DNA from: Terriglobales bacterium
Lineage (GTDB): Bacteria > Acidobacteriota > Terriglobia > Terriglobales > Acidobacteriaceae
Direction of reading: 5' to 3'
Assembly (NCBI GenBank): GCA_016185365.1
Contig: JACPNP010000058.1
Span: 1-34,870, forward strand
Length of the DNA: 34,870 bases
Shown here piece after piece: positions 23,934-32,619 of the stretch. The notes under the pieces are model-generated. The model did not search any database and had not been told where the DNA came from. It saw only the letters and a program-made list of their open reading frames with translations. Numbering within the stretch: the first letter of the stretch is position 1; the number at the start of each line of letters is the position of its first letter. The position numbers and the translations under genes were made by a program.

Positions 23934-25930
23934 CTCCTTTGGAACTCAGGGGAACCGAGCAACAGGCCCGTGATCAGCCCCAGGTTGAGTTCTACGGATT
24001 GTCCGCCGTTGTACTGCGGGTCGTCCATCTGTTTGCGGATGGTGGCCCGCGTGGCCGGAGAGATCTCTCCCGGCACTAAGGCGGAGGCGACCAGAGTCAG
24101 CGCGTCCTCAGGGTCGGTCGGCATCGCCGTGCCGCGGACGATCAGGGAATGGTCCAGGGAAACGCCGCGCATCCGGTTGTTACCCAGAGCAAGCGCAAAA
24201 TTCATGCGATTCAGCAGGGCCGCGGAGTTCACCCAGGTGTCCGCCTTCATGGAATAACCCGTGGGCGGCTGCATCTGGTAGAGCGGCATGCCCATGCGTT
24301 GCAGGGTCTGGATCAACGGCAGCGCCTGCCGCACGTCCGCGCCGGTCGCGCGGATCGAGGAGACCACAAACTCCAGCGGCGTCTTGACTTTGGCGCGGTA
24401 GGCTTCCGGCGCCCAGAACTCGGGCGAGCGGAAGAGGGTGCGCAAGACTTCTTTGATATCGCCCTCGGTCTTCAGATACACCGCGGACATCCGGTCCACC
24501 AGCGCTTGCGGTGGCTCGTCCGTGACAAATCGCATCGCCAGCTTTCTCGAGATGAATCGCGCTGTGGAAGGATGGCGCGCCAGCAGCTCTAGCACCTTCT
24601 TGCCTTCACCCATTCCGCCATCGCTGATTTTGTGCCCGAGCACGGTCTTGGAGCCGGGCTCGTGGCGCCGCGCGTCGAACTCGAAGTCACCACCGAGGCG
24701 TGGCTGCTTGATGGTCCATCCGCTGAAGACTTTGGCCACTTCCTGCACGTCCTGCTGGGTATAGCCGCCATCCACGCCCAGCGTGTGCAACTCCATCAAT
24801 TCACGGGCATAGTTCTCATTCAGGCCGCGGGGGGCCTGGGGCGGCGGTGGCTCGCCGTCTTGCATGGGCTGCATCCGTTGCCGCGCCTTGCGTCCGCGGC
24901 CGCGCCCGGAGAACTTTCCCGCCATGGAGTTGGGTCCAACACTCTGCCAGTTGTCGAGATAGAACAACATGGCCGGATGCGTGGCCGTGGCGTAGAGCAT
25001 GTCCTTGAACCTGCCCAGCACATAGGGCCGGATGGCGTCGCGTTCATAGGCAGGTGTGAGGTAGCGGTCGGCGCCTTTGTTGAAAAACACATTTAAGTGG
25101 TTGAACCAGAAATCGGTCATCACTTCTTCCAGCTGGCGCTCGCTATAGATGGCCCGCACCAGTTTGGCGTGCATCAGTTCGCCGGCGACGACGCTCTGCG
25201 GCCTGACCAGCGCCAGTAAAGTCTCGCGCTGCTCGTCCTTGAGTCCATCGACCATGCGCTCCCGCTGCTCCGGCGTAAGCGATCGCAGCGTCATGCGCCG
25301 ATCCTCCGGCGGCATTTTGAGCAGGGAATCGAATCGTTGTTGAGGAGCGAGTGCGATCAGCTCCTCCGCTTTCCCGCGTGCGGCCCGGCGCTGCGCCCGG
25401 CGGTCCGCGGTCTCCGGCGCCATGTCCTGGTCCGCTTCCATCATCTCGGGAGGACCAGCCTGCGCGTCGCCTCCGTTTTTTGCATCCGCCGCTTGGCGCG
25501 CCTTGTAGTTCGCAAGCGCGGACTCATAGATGGCCCGTTTCACCGGATCGCGCGGCATAGGCATCTTTCCTTCGGCCACGGCTTTCAGCACTTGCGGCGG
25601 AGGAAATGTCTCGACCAGCTCGCGCGGGTCCATTTTTAGGATCCGTAAAGGAGCAAGGCGTGCTTGCAGGGCGGAATCGTTGATCGACTGAGACGCCAAC
25701 TGCTGTTCGATCCAGCGCTCTACGCCCATCGAAGCCACCGCGGCGATCTCGCCGGGGCGGGGGCCGAACGTCAATCGGCTCAAGGCATGGGCGGCGCGCC
25801 GCGTCTCTTCCGGGGTAGCGACCGGAGCGGGTTTCTCCACCGCCGCGGCCCAGGGCGTGAAGATGCTCGAAGACAGAAAGCTTGCCAGAAGCAGGACGGT
25901 CAACGGCCGGCCGGCACGGTCGCGCATCAT
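23930..25930 (-). CDS. DUF1800 secreted protein
   Basis: From ATG at 25930 the 666 residues start with a signal peptide (MMRDRAGRPLTVLLLASFL, ending near AAA). DUF1800 landmarks follow: AAHALSRLTFGPRPGEIAAV, FWFNHLNVFFNKGADR, LNENYARELMELHTLGVDGGY, VAKVFSGWTI and FISRKLAMRFV. A low-complexity charged insert (about 180-220) and a Gly/Arg/Pro-rich insert (about 380-410) are extra. The frame is open for 90 more codons upstream, but these run over the divergent DUF885 scar and lack a signal peptide, so 25930 (or 25927) is preferred; GGAGGG lies some 17 bases before it. It forms an operon with the DUF1501 gene. Function unknown. Confidence 0.88.
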   Translation of the reverse strand: MMRDRAGRPLTVLLLASFLSSSIFTPWAAAVEKPAPVATPEETRRAAHALSRLTFGPRPGEIAAVASMGVERWIEQQLASQSINDSALQARLAPLRILKMDPRELVETFPPPQVLKAVAEGKMPMPRDPVKRAIYESALANYKARQAADAKNGGDAQAGPPEMMEADQDMAPETADRRAQRRAARGKAEELIALAPQQRFDSLLKMPPEDRRMTLRSLTPEQRERMVDGLKDEQRETLLALVRPQSVVAGELMHAKLVRAIYSERQLEEVMTDFWFNHLNVFFNKGADRYLTPAYERDAIRPYVLGRFKDMLYATATHPAMLFYLDNWQSVGPNSMAGKFSGRGRGRKARQRMQPMQDGEPPPPQAPRGLNENYARELMELHTLGVDGGYTQQDVQEVAKVFSGWTIKQPRLGGDFEFDARRHEPGSKTVLGHKISDGGMGEGKKVLELLARHPSTARFISRKLAMRFVTDEPPQALVDRMSAVYLKTEGDIKEVLRTLFRSPEFWAPEAYRAKVKTPLEFVVSSIRATGADVRQALPLIQTLQRMGMPLYQMQPPTGYSMKADTWVNSAALLNRMNFALALGNNRMRGVSLDHSLIVRGTAMPTDPEDALTLVASALVPGEISPATRATIRKQMDDPQYNGGQSVELNLGLITGLLLGSPEFQRR

Positions 25931-26039
25931 GCAGGTGAAAACCCGTTCCCTCCGGGAAAGTTGTAAGTCCTGACGCCCGCGCCCACCGTATACAATGCCG
26001 GGGCTGGCGCGACCGCGCCGAGATCGCGCAGAGGGGACC

Positions 26040-26608
26040 ATGAAAATGCTGGTGCGAAGTGCACTGCGGATAGGCTTGATCTGGCCGCCGTGCCGGGTTT
26101 TGCGGACGATCTGGATGCCCTTGCCCGCGATTTCTTGGCCTGGCGCGCGAATGCAAGCATCGGCCTCTACGGGGAAGAAATGATGTTGCAGGCGGGCCAA
26201 TTCGACGATAGTCCACGCACAAGAGAGATCATATATAACTTCATGCGATTGAGAGCGTTACGGGTTGAAGTGGATGTAAAACTTGCACTCGGTGAGTTTA
26301 CCATCGAGCAGGCGGCTGACTATTTTGTGAAGCATGTTCCCATGGACCGGGAGACCGCCTTGAGTGAGTCCGCTTTCTATGCCTCGGATCCGGGACTGGC
26401 GATTGCGTACCAGACCGGTAAGCTGCAGATCATCAAGATGCTGGACGAAGCCAAGCGCATGAAGGGTGACAGTTTCAGCCTTCGCGAGTTCCACGATTTC
26501 GTCTGGACGAATGGCAATGTCCCGTTCTCATGGCAGCGTTGGGAGTACCTCGGCCTGGACGATGAGATCAAGAGACTGGATGCGAGGCCGGCGAAGGCCA
26601 CAAAATAA
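26040..26608 (+). pseudogene. DUF885-family scar: N-terminus joined to C-terminus
   Basis: ATG 26040 follows GAGGGGACC and encodes a signal peptide start (MKMLVRSALRIGL). Near 26075-26082 one base is out of frame; the next frame continues LAAVPGFADDLDALARDFLAWRA, typical of mature DUF885 N-termini. It then runs straight into GLYGEEMMLQAGQFDDSPR, which belongs near the C-terminus of these roughly 580-residue proteins (putative secreted metallopeptidase-like). The rest, to FSWQRWEYLGL, is a normal end. So most of the catalytic middle is gone in frame, plus a frameshift in the signal peptide. The 172-residue frame from GTG 26090 may still be translated, but it would be cytoplasmic and without the HExxH-like centre. 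Confidence 0.75.
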
Positions 26609-26679
26609 GGTCCCGCGCGATTTGCAGGACTGCCGCATTAGGACGAGAATGCGATGCAACGGGCCCTGGGTTCCCCAGT

Positions 26680-29600
26680 ATGGCGGACATCGTCGAAAAT
26701 CGGAAGGCGGCCGCAGGTCAGCCGGCACACGCGCATGATCGCCGTTTCCGCGAACTGGCCGATGAAGCCCCCTCCATGATCTGGCTGGCCGGGCCGGACC
26801 AGCTCTGCACCTATTACAACCGTGCGTGGCTGGAATTCACCGGGCACAGCCTGGCGGAAGAATTAGGCGCCGGCTGGGAAGTCAGCGTCCATCCGGACGA
26901 CCTGGAGCATCTGCGCCGGACCTATTCCGGAAACTTCGACAAACGAGAACCATATCAATATGAGTACCGCCGTTTGCGGCATGACGGTGAGTACCGCTGG
27001 TTGCTCGGGTCGGGGCGTCCGTTGTATTCGCCGGACGGGACCTTTGAAGGCTTCATCGGCTCCTGCGTCGATATCACCGAGCAGAAAGCCGCCCAGCAAC
27101 GCGTGGAGGAGGCCGAGGAAAAGTTCCGTGACTTGCTGGAGAACGCCAACGATCTGATCCAGAGCGTGGATACGCAGGGACACATCCTCTATGCCAATCG
27201 CGCGTGGCGCGAGGCCCTGGGCTACAGCGAAGACGAGGTCCCGCGGCTCAACCTCATGCAGATCATCCATCCGGAGAGCCAGGCGCACTGTCTGGAACTT
27301 TTTCAACGGGTATTGCGCGGCGAGAACGTGGGCAAGATCGAAGCCAGGTTCGTCACCCGCACCGGTGCGGCCTTGGTCGTCGAGGGCAGCGTGAATTGCC
27401 GGATGGTGGAGGGCAAGCCGCATTCCACGCGCGCCATCTTCCGCGATGTCACCCGCCGGAGATTGAATGAGGACATGTTTGCCCGGCAGACCTCCGCCTT
27501 GCGCGAACAAGCCGAACTTCTGGATCTGGCCCAGGACGCGATCATCGCCGTGGATGTGGACGACAAAGTCACATTCTGGAACCGTGGCGCGGAGCGGATG
27601 TACGGGTGGTCAGCGGCGGAAGCGCACGGACAGAAGTCGGCGGAGATCCTTCAGGCGCACCTTCCCGTGCCCCAGCGCGTGATCGACGACACCGTCTGGA
27701 GCGAGGGCCGCTGGATCGGCGAGATGGTCCAGGTCAAGCGAAACGGGGCGCGCATCGTGGTGGAGAGCCAGATCGTCCGCAAATGTGACCGCAGCCGTCC
27801 CGCCGGTTCGCTGATCATCAACACCGATGTGACCAAGCGGCGCGCGGCGGAAGCGCGATTGAAAGTGCAGTACCAGGTGGGCCAGGCGCTGCTTCAGGCG
27901 ACCAATGTGGAGCATGGGCTGCGCGAGTGCCTGCGTGTCATCTGCCAGACCCTCTACTGGGACACCGCTGATGCCTGGGAAGTCGATGCCGAGGCCGGAC
28001 AATTGCGCTGGATCGGCGCCTGGTGCGAACCGCAACTGGCGGCCCAGGGTCACCCTGGCGCTGACTGGAAGCGCGATTTCTCGCGGGGTGAGGGCTTGCC
28101 GGGGACGATATGGAAATCCGGCATCCCGCGCTGGTTGCCGGAAGTAGGGAAGTCAGCGGAGTTCCTGCGCGCCGAGGAAGCGGAACGGCTGGGCCTGCAC
28201 ACCGCATTCAGCATGCCCATCAGCCTGCCGGACCGGGTGGTCGGGGTGCTTTGCTTTTACAGTTCCCGGATCCTCCCGCCGGATGATGCCATGGTCTCCA
28301 CCCTCACCGGTTTGGGCAATCAGATCTCGCAGTTCGTCCTGCGCAAGCGCTCCGAGCAGGCCCTGAACCGGATCACCGCGCTGCAGCAAGCCATCCTGGA
28401 CGGCGCGAATTATTCCATCATCAGTACCGACTCGCAAGGCATCATTCGCACCTACAACGCCACCGCGGAGCGCTGGCTGGGCTATTCGGCGGAAGAGATG
28501 ATCGGCAAACGGTCGCCGGAGATCATCCATGACTTGAGGGAAGTCGAGGCGCGGGCGCGTGAATTGTCCAAGGAACTCGGAGAGGAGATCCATCCGGGCT
28601 TTGAAGTGTTCGTGGCCCGTGCCCGGCGCGGGCTGCCCTATGAACGCGAGTGGACGTACATCGCCAAGGACGGCTCCCGCTTCCCGGTACTGCTCTCCAT
28701 CGGGATCTTGCGCGATCCCCAGGGAGAGCTCAGCGGCTTCATGGGCACGGCCATCGATCTGCGCGCGCGCAAGGAAGCCGATGAGCGCAATCGTCGGTTG
28801 ACCCAGATCTTGGAAGCGACCACCGACCTGGTGAGCATTGCCGACGCCAGCGGCCGGTTGATCTATCTGAACCGTGCCGGCCGGGAGATGCTGGGCCTCA
28901 CGCCGGATGCGGACTTGGGCTCGCTTACCTTGCGGGACATGCGTCCCGTCACCGTGGCCGACAAAGTCGTGAACCAGGCGATACCGGCCGCGATCCAGAC
29001 AGGTGCATGGTCAGGAGAAAGCGCGTTACTGAGCCGCGATGGACGGGAGGTCCCGGTCTCGGAGGTCTTGCTTGCGCATCGCTCGCCGGAAGGAGACCTG
29101 CAATATTTCTCGACCGTGGCGCGTGACATCACTGACCGGCACGAACTCGAGCGCCTGAAAGACGAATTCATCTCCACCGTGAGCCATGAACTGCGCACGC
29201 CGTTGACCTCGATCCGCGGCTCGCTCGGGCTTCTGGCCGGCGGCGCCGTCGGGCAGATGCCGGAAAAAGGCCAGCGTATGCTGGAGATCGCCGTGGCCAA
29301 CACCGACCGCCTGGTGCGGTTGATCAATGACATCCTGGACATCGAGCGCATGGAGTCCGGCCGCGTGGCCATGGTGAAGAAACCGGTCTCGGCGGGCGAA
29401 TTGATGTGGCAGGCCGCCGAAGTCATGCACTCCATGGCGGAAAAGGCCGGCGTCAAGCTTGAGGTGCAGCCCGTGGACGCCATGATGCAGGCGGACCCGG
29501 ACCGCATACTGCAGACGTTCACCAACTTGATCAGCAACGCCATCAAGTTCTCGCCACGCGGCGGCGTGGTGCGATTCATGGCCACGGAAGGCCGGGACAA

Positions 29601-30612
29601 TGTCCTCTTCCGCCTGGCCGACCAGGGACGCGGCATACCTGAGGACAAATTAGAGTCCATCTTCGGCCGGTTCCAGCAAGTGGACACCTCGGACGCGCGT
29701 GAAAAAGGCGGGACCGGACTCGGTCTGGCCATCTGCCGCAGCATCGTGGAGCAGCACGGGGGGCGCATCTGGGCGGAGAGCAAAACGGGTGAGGGCAGCA
29801 CATTCAGCGTATGGATCCCCATGGCTGCGAGCGAAGAGACCGCGCCGGTCCCGCCCCGGGATGAGCGTCCCGGCGTGCTGGTGGTCGACGATGAAGTGAA
29901 AGTCCTCGCCCATCTGCGCCGCGTGCTGGAGGCCAAGGGATTTCGCGTGATCAGCACCACCGAAGGCGGCAGGGCCGCGGAACTGGCGCGATTGCATACG
30001 CCGGACGCTATCCTGCTCGATCTCATGACCCCCTCGAGCGGCTGGCAGCTCATGATGGACCTGAAGCAAGACCCGGTGACGCGGAACGTTCCTGTCGTGC
30101 TCCTGAATATCGGGGCCGGGGAGCACGTGCAAATCAACGATGATGACTTGCTCGCCAGCCTGCAGGAAGCGGTGAAACGGTCGCCGCAGCGGCGCGTCCT
30201 GCTGGTGGAAGATGACAGCGACCTGGCCCGCGTCGTGGCGGAGATGCTCTTGCAAAAAGGCATTCCCGTGATGCACGCCCGCAGCGGCCGTGAGGCCCTG
30301 GAACTCTATGGAAGGAGCCGGCCGGATCTGGTGATCCTTGACATCGTGATGCCGGACATGGACGGTTTCCAGGTCGTCGAACATCTTCGCGAGAACCATG
30401 GCAACGTCACGCCGCCGCTTTTCATCTACACGAATCTGGAGCTGGATTCCGCCCAGAGGGAGCGGTTGCGCATGGGCCATACCGAGTTCTTCACCAAGAG
30501 CCGCATCAGCCTGGAACAGTTCGAATCACGTGTGTTGGGGTTGCTGGAGCACATGATCCCGGGGAACAAGGAGGAGGCGGTCCGCGGTGACTCGACGCAT
30601 TCTGCTCATTGA
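26680..30612 (+). CDS. Soluble hybrid histidine kinase, 5 PAS + GAF + 2 receivers
   Basis: The 1310 residues have no membrane helix. Order: PAS (about 20-140, with a PAC end GSCVDITEQK), PAS (148-262), PAS (280-395), GAF (400-560), PAS (565-700), PAS (705-825), HisKA with the phosphorylated H836 in STVSHELRTPL, HATPase (about 930-1050; NAIKFSPRGG, GRGIPEDKLESIFGRF, GGTGLGLAICRS), receiver 1 (about 1065-1170) and receiver 2 (about 1175-1300). Receiver 2 has D1221, Thr in IYTN and Lys in FTKS. Receiver 1 keeps D1114 but has Asn where Thr/Ser is expected (VVLLNIG) and no conserved Lys, so it is degenerate. The kinase would sense internal redox, light or ligand cues; cofactor residues are not identifiable. 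The next two genes complete a phosphorelay. Confidence 0.93.
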   Translation: MADIVENRKAAAGQPAHAHDRRFRELADEAPSMIWLAGPDQLCTYYNRAWLEFTGHSLAEELGAGWEVSVHPDDLEHLRRTYSGNFDKREPYQYEYRRLRHDGEYRWLLGSGRPLYSPDGTFEGFIGSCVDITEQKAAQQRVEEAEEKFRDLLENANDLIQSVDTQGHILYANRAWREALGYSEDEVPRLNLMQIIHPESQAHCLELFQRVLRGENVGKIEARFVTRTGAALVVEGSVNCRMVEGKPHSTRAIFRDVTRRRLNEDMFARQTSALREQAELLDLAQDAIIAVDVDDKVTFWNRGAERMYGWSAAEAHGQKSAEILQAHLPVPQRVIDDTVWSEGRWIGEMVQVKRNGARIVVESQIVRKCDRSRPAGSLIINTDVTKRRAAEARLKVQYQVGQALLQATNVEHGLRECLRVICQTLYWDTADAWEVDAEAGQLRWIGAWCEPQLAAQGHPGADWKRDFSRGEGLPGTIWKSGIPRWLPEVGKSAEFLRAEEAERLGLHTAFSMPISLPDRVVGVLCFYSSRILPPDDAMVSTLTGLGNQISQFVLRKRSEQALNRITALQQAILDGANYSIISTDSQGIIRTYNATAERWLGYSAEEMIGKRSPEIIHDLREVEARARELSKELGEEIHPGFEVFVARARRGLPYEREWTYIAKDGSRFPVLLSIGILRDPQGELSGFMGTAIDLRARKEADERNRRLTQILEATTDLVSIADASGRLIYLNRAGREMLGLTPDADLGSLTLRDMRPVTVADKVVNQAIPAAIQTGAWSGESALLSRDGREVPVSEVLLAHRSPEGDLQYFSTVARDITDRHELERLKDEFISTVSHELRTPLTSIRGSLGLLAGGAVGQMPEKGQRMLEIAVANTDRLVRLINDILDIERMESGRVAMVKKPVSAGELMWQAAEVMHSMAEKAGVKLEVQPVDAMMQADPDRILQTFTNLISNAIKFSPRGGVVRFMATEGRDNVLFRLADQGRGIPEDKLESIFGRFQQVDTSDAREKGGTGLGLAICRSIVEQHGGRIWAESKTGEGSTFSVWIPMAASEETAPVPPRDERPGVLVVDDEVKVLAHLRRVLEAKGFRVISTTEGGRAAELARLHTPDAILLDLMTPSSGWQLMMDLKQDPVTRNVPVVLLNIGAGEHVQINDDDLLASLQEAVKRSPQRRVLLVEDDSDLARVVAEMLLQKGIPVMHARSGREALELYGRSRPDLVILDIVMPDMDGFQVVEHLRENHGNVTPPLFIYTNLELDSAQRERLRMGHTEFFTKSRISLEQFESRVLGLLEHMIPGNKEEAVRGDSTHSAH

Positions 30613-30967
30613 GGACGAGGATGACATCCGGGAGATCGCCCAGGTCAGCCTGGAAAGCCTGGCCGGATGGAAGGCGGTGTGCGCTCACTCCGGCCGCGAA
30701 GGTCTGGAACTCGCCCGGCGCGAGCGTCCGGACGCGATCCTGCTCGACGTGATGATGCCGGACATGGACGGCCCTGCGACCCTGGAGCATCTTGCCGCCG
30801 ATCCGGACACGCGTGACATCCCGGTGATCTTCATGACCGCCAAAGTCCAGGCCTCGGAGCGGCGCAAGTTAAGCGATCTGGGCGTGCGCGGCCTGATCGC
30901 CAAGCCGTTCGACCCGATCAAACTGGCGGAAGAGATTTCCGGCTTGCTGGGATGGGGGCCCAAATGA
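30587..30967 (+). CDS. Single-domain response regulator (receiver only)
   Basis: The 126-residue CheY-like protein has the acidic pocket EDEDD near residues 9-13, phospho-acceptor D54 (LLDVMMPDMDG), Thr in FMTAK and Lys in IAKPFDP. There is no output domain. GTG at 30587 follows AAGGAGGAGG and lies inside the end of the kinase gene (26-base overlap), so production is coupled. It probably shuttles phosphate between the hybrid kinase and the Hpt-like protein or acts by protein contact. Confidence 0.9.
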   Translation: MTRRILLIEDEDDIREIAQVSLESLAGWKAVCAHSGREGLELARRERPDAILLDVMMPDMDGPATLEHLAADPDTRDIPVIFMTAKVQASERRKLSDLGVRGLIAKPFDPIKLAEEISGLLGWGPK

Positions 30968-31293
30968 GCGCGGACGATAAGCAGGCTGTCACCGATGCGG
31001 CCATCGCGGCCATCTGGGAAAAATACCGCGACCTGAACGACCAGCGCATCCGCGCGATCGAGCGTGTGGCCCAGGCCGTGAACGCAGGAAGGCTCACCGA
31101 GGAGATCCGGACTTATGGTGAGCAGGAAGCGCACAAGCTGGCGGGCGCGGCCGGAAGCTTCGGCTACGAGAACATCTCCGACCTGGCCAGGGACCTGGAA
31201 CTCATGATCCGCGACCTGCCCGCGCGGCCACCGGATGGTGCGCAGTTCAAAGCCAAAGCCGCGGCTCTTCGCGAGGCCTTTAAGCAGTCCTAG
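30964..31293 (+). CDS. Hpt (histidine phosphotransfer) domain protein
   Basis: The 109 residues are all helical. EQEAHKLAGAAGSFGYENIS contains H57 in the AHKLAGAAGSFG context typical of Hpt domains, followed by the helix DLARDLELMIRDL. The ATG at 30964 overlaps the receiver stop (ATGA). An upstream in-frame ATG at 30952 is possible but adds only four residues. It would relay phosphate between receivers. No DNA-binding regulator is encoded in this operon, so the final target lies elsewhere. Confidence 0.85.
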   Translation: MSADDKQAVTDAAIAAIWEKYRDLNDQRIRAIERVAQAVNAGRLTEEIRTYGEQEAHKLAGAAGSFGYENISDLARDLELMIRDLPARPPDGAQFKAKAAALREAFKQS

Positions 31294-31308
31294 CCGCCGA
31301 TTTTCCCG

Positions 31309-31314
31309 TACACT
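31309..31314 (+). promoter_or_regulatory. -10 element before the aminotransferase gene
   Basis: TACACT lies nine bases before the ATG at 31324 with no Shine-Dalgarno between, pointing to a leaderless or nearly leaderless message. No good -35 is seen. Confidence 0.4.
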
Positions 31315-31323
31315 TTCCTTTCC

Positions 31324-32496
31324 ATGTTCGCCAAACGAACGCAGTGGGACCTCACGCCGAACGCCTTTTCGCAGGCGCTGGAGCGGCTGCGCACGTCGGG
31401 CCGGAAGGTGCTCGACCTCACCGCATCGAATCCGACAGTCGTGGGCCTGGACTATGAGCGGGAAAAGATCGTGCGTGCTCTGCATCACCCAGAGGCGTTG
31501 CACTATCAGCCGGAAGCAAAAGGGTTGCGGGTCGCGCGTGAGGCCGTGGCCCGCTATTACGCGGAATTGCCACAGCCGGTCACGGTCGACCCGGAGCGGA
31601 TCATCCTGACCGCCAGCACCAGCGAGGCTTACACGTATTGCTTCCGTTTATTGTGCGATCCCGGGGATGAAGTCCTGGTCCCGCGGCCGAGTTATCCGCT
31701 GTTCGAATTGCTGGCCGGCATCCAGGACGTAAAACTGGCGCCGTACCCGCTGTTCTATGACCACGGCTGGCACATGGATGTCTCCGCGCTGGGGGAGGCG
31801 GTCACCTCGCGGACCCGGGCGGTGATCGTGGTGCATCCCAACAATCCCACGGGCTCGTATGTGCAGGTTTCAGAGCGTGGCGCTTTGAATGAGACCTGCA
31901 AGGAGCACGATCTCACCCTCGTCGCCGATGAGGTGTTCATGGATTTTCCGCACGGCCAGCCGCAGGCAAGCTTTGCCGGCGATCAGGACGTATTGACGTT
32001 CACGCTGAGCGGCTTGTCGAAGATCGCGGGACTGCCGCAAATGAAAGTGGCGTGGATGGCCGTCAGCGGTCCGGCTGGGTTGAGGAACGAGTCCATGTCG
32101 CGATTGGACGTGATCGCTGATACATACCTCTCTCCCAATGCGCCCTTGCAATGGGCCACGCCGGAATTGCTGCAGACCCGGCACGCTTTCCAGCACTCGC
32201 TTCTGGCCCGATTGCGGCATAACCTTGCCGAACTTGACCGGCGATTATCGCAACAATCCCTATGCTCGCGGTTGCATGTGGAAGCTGGCTGGTATGCCAC
32301 CCTGCGGACGCCCGCCATACGTTCTGACGAAGAACTGGCAGTGCGTCTCATGGAGAAGGAAGGCGTGGTCGTACATCCCGGGCATTTTTTTGATTTCACC
32401 CAGGAGGGCCATCTGGTCCTGAGCCTGCTGACGCCGCCGGAGGATTTCACCGAAGGCCTGCGTCGCATCTTGAGCGCCGTGGGAGATTCTTCGTAG
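31324..32496 (+). CDS. PLP-dependent class I/II aminotransferase
   Basis: The 390-residue fold-type I enzyme has LDLTASNPT near the N-terminus and ILTASTSEAYTYCFRLLCDPGDEVLVPRP for phosphate and ring binding. VVHPNNPTGSYV carries the Asn that contacts PLP, VADEVFMDF carries the Asp/Tyr-type position, and SGLSKIAGLPQMKVAW has the Schiff-base Lys. VHPGHFFDF holds the C-terminal region that in relatives gives the carboxylate contact. It most resembles the aspartate/alanine aminotransferase-like branch; the substrate cannot be read from the sequence. It stands 30 bases after the Hpt gene but has its own -10-like element. It ends at a hairpin cluster. Confidence 0.9.
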   Translation: MFAKRTQWDLTPNAFSQALERLRTSGRKVLDLTASNPTVVGLDYEREKIVRALHHPEALHYQPEAKGLRVAREAVARYYAELPQPVTVDPERIILTASTSEAYTYCFRLLCDPGDEVLVPRPSYPLFELLAGIQDVKLAPYPLFYDHGWHMDVSALGEAVTSRTRAVIVVHPNNPTGSYVQVSERGALNETCKEHDLTLVADEVFMDFPHGQPQASFAGDQDVLTFTLSGLSKIAGLPQMKVAWMAVSGPAGLRNESMSRLDVIADTYLSPNAPLQWATPELLQTRHAFQHSLLARLRHNLAELDRRLSQQSLCSRLHVEAGWYATLRTPAIRSDEELAVRLMEKEGVVVHPGHFFDFTQEGHLVLSLLTPPEDFTEGLRRILSAVGDSS

Positions 32497-32522
32497 GCCG
32501 CTTTCCGTCGCTGTCTGGGAAG

Positions 32523-32611
32523 CCCCCGGCTTTAGCCGGGGGAGCAGCCGCTTTAGCGGCTGCGAAGAAGGCGGACCCCGAGAAAAAGATCAAGGCGGGC
32601 TTTAGCCCGCC
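32523..32611. repeat. Three GC palindromes sharing a GCTTTAGC core
   Basis: Three perfect hairpins occur in 89 bases: 32523-32542 (8-bp arms CCCCCGGC/GCCGGGGG), 32544-32563 (GCAGCCGC/GCGGCTGC) and 32594-32611 (GGCGGGC/GCCCGCC). Each has the loop TTTA, giving a shared centre GCTTTAGC while the arm sequences differ. They lie between convergent genes and may act as a bidirectional terminator or be REP-like elements. Confidence 0.75.
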
Positions 32612-32619
32612 CCAGCTGG

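Noticed and set aside
25931-26200. 90-codon N-terminal extension of the DUF1800 protein
   Set aside because: It would bury the signal peptide and overlaps the divergent DUF885 leader; the ATG at 25930 fits a secreted protein.
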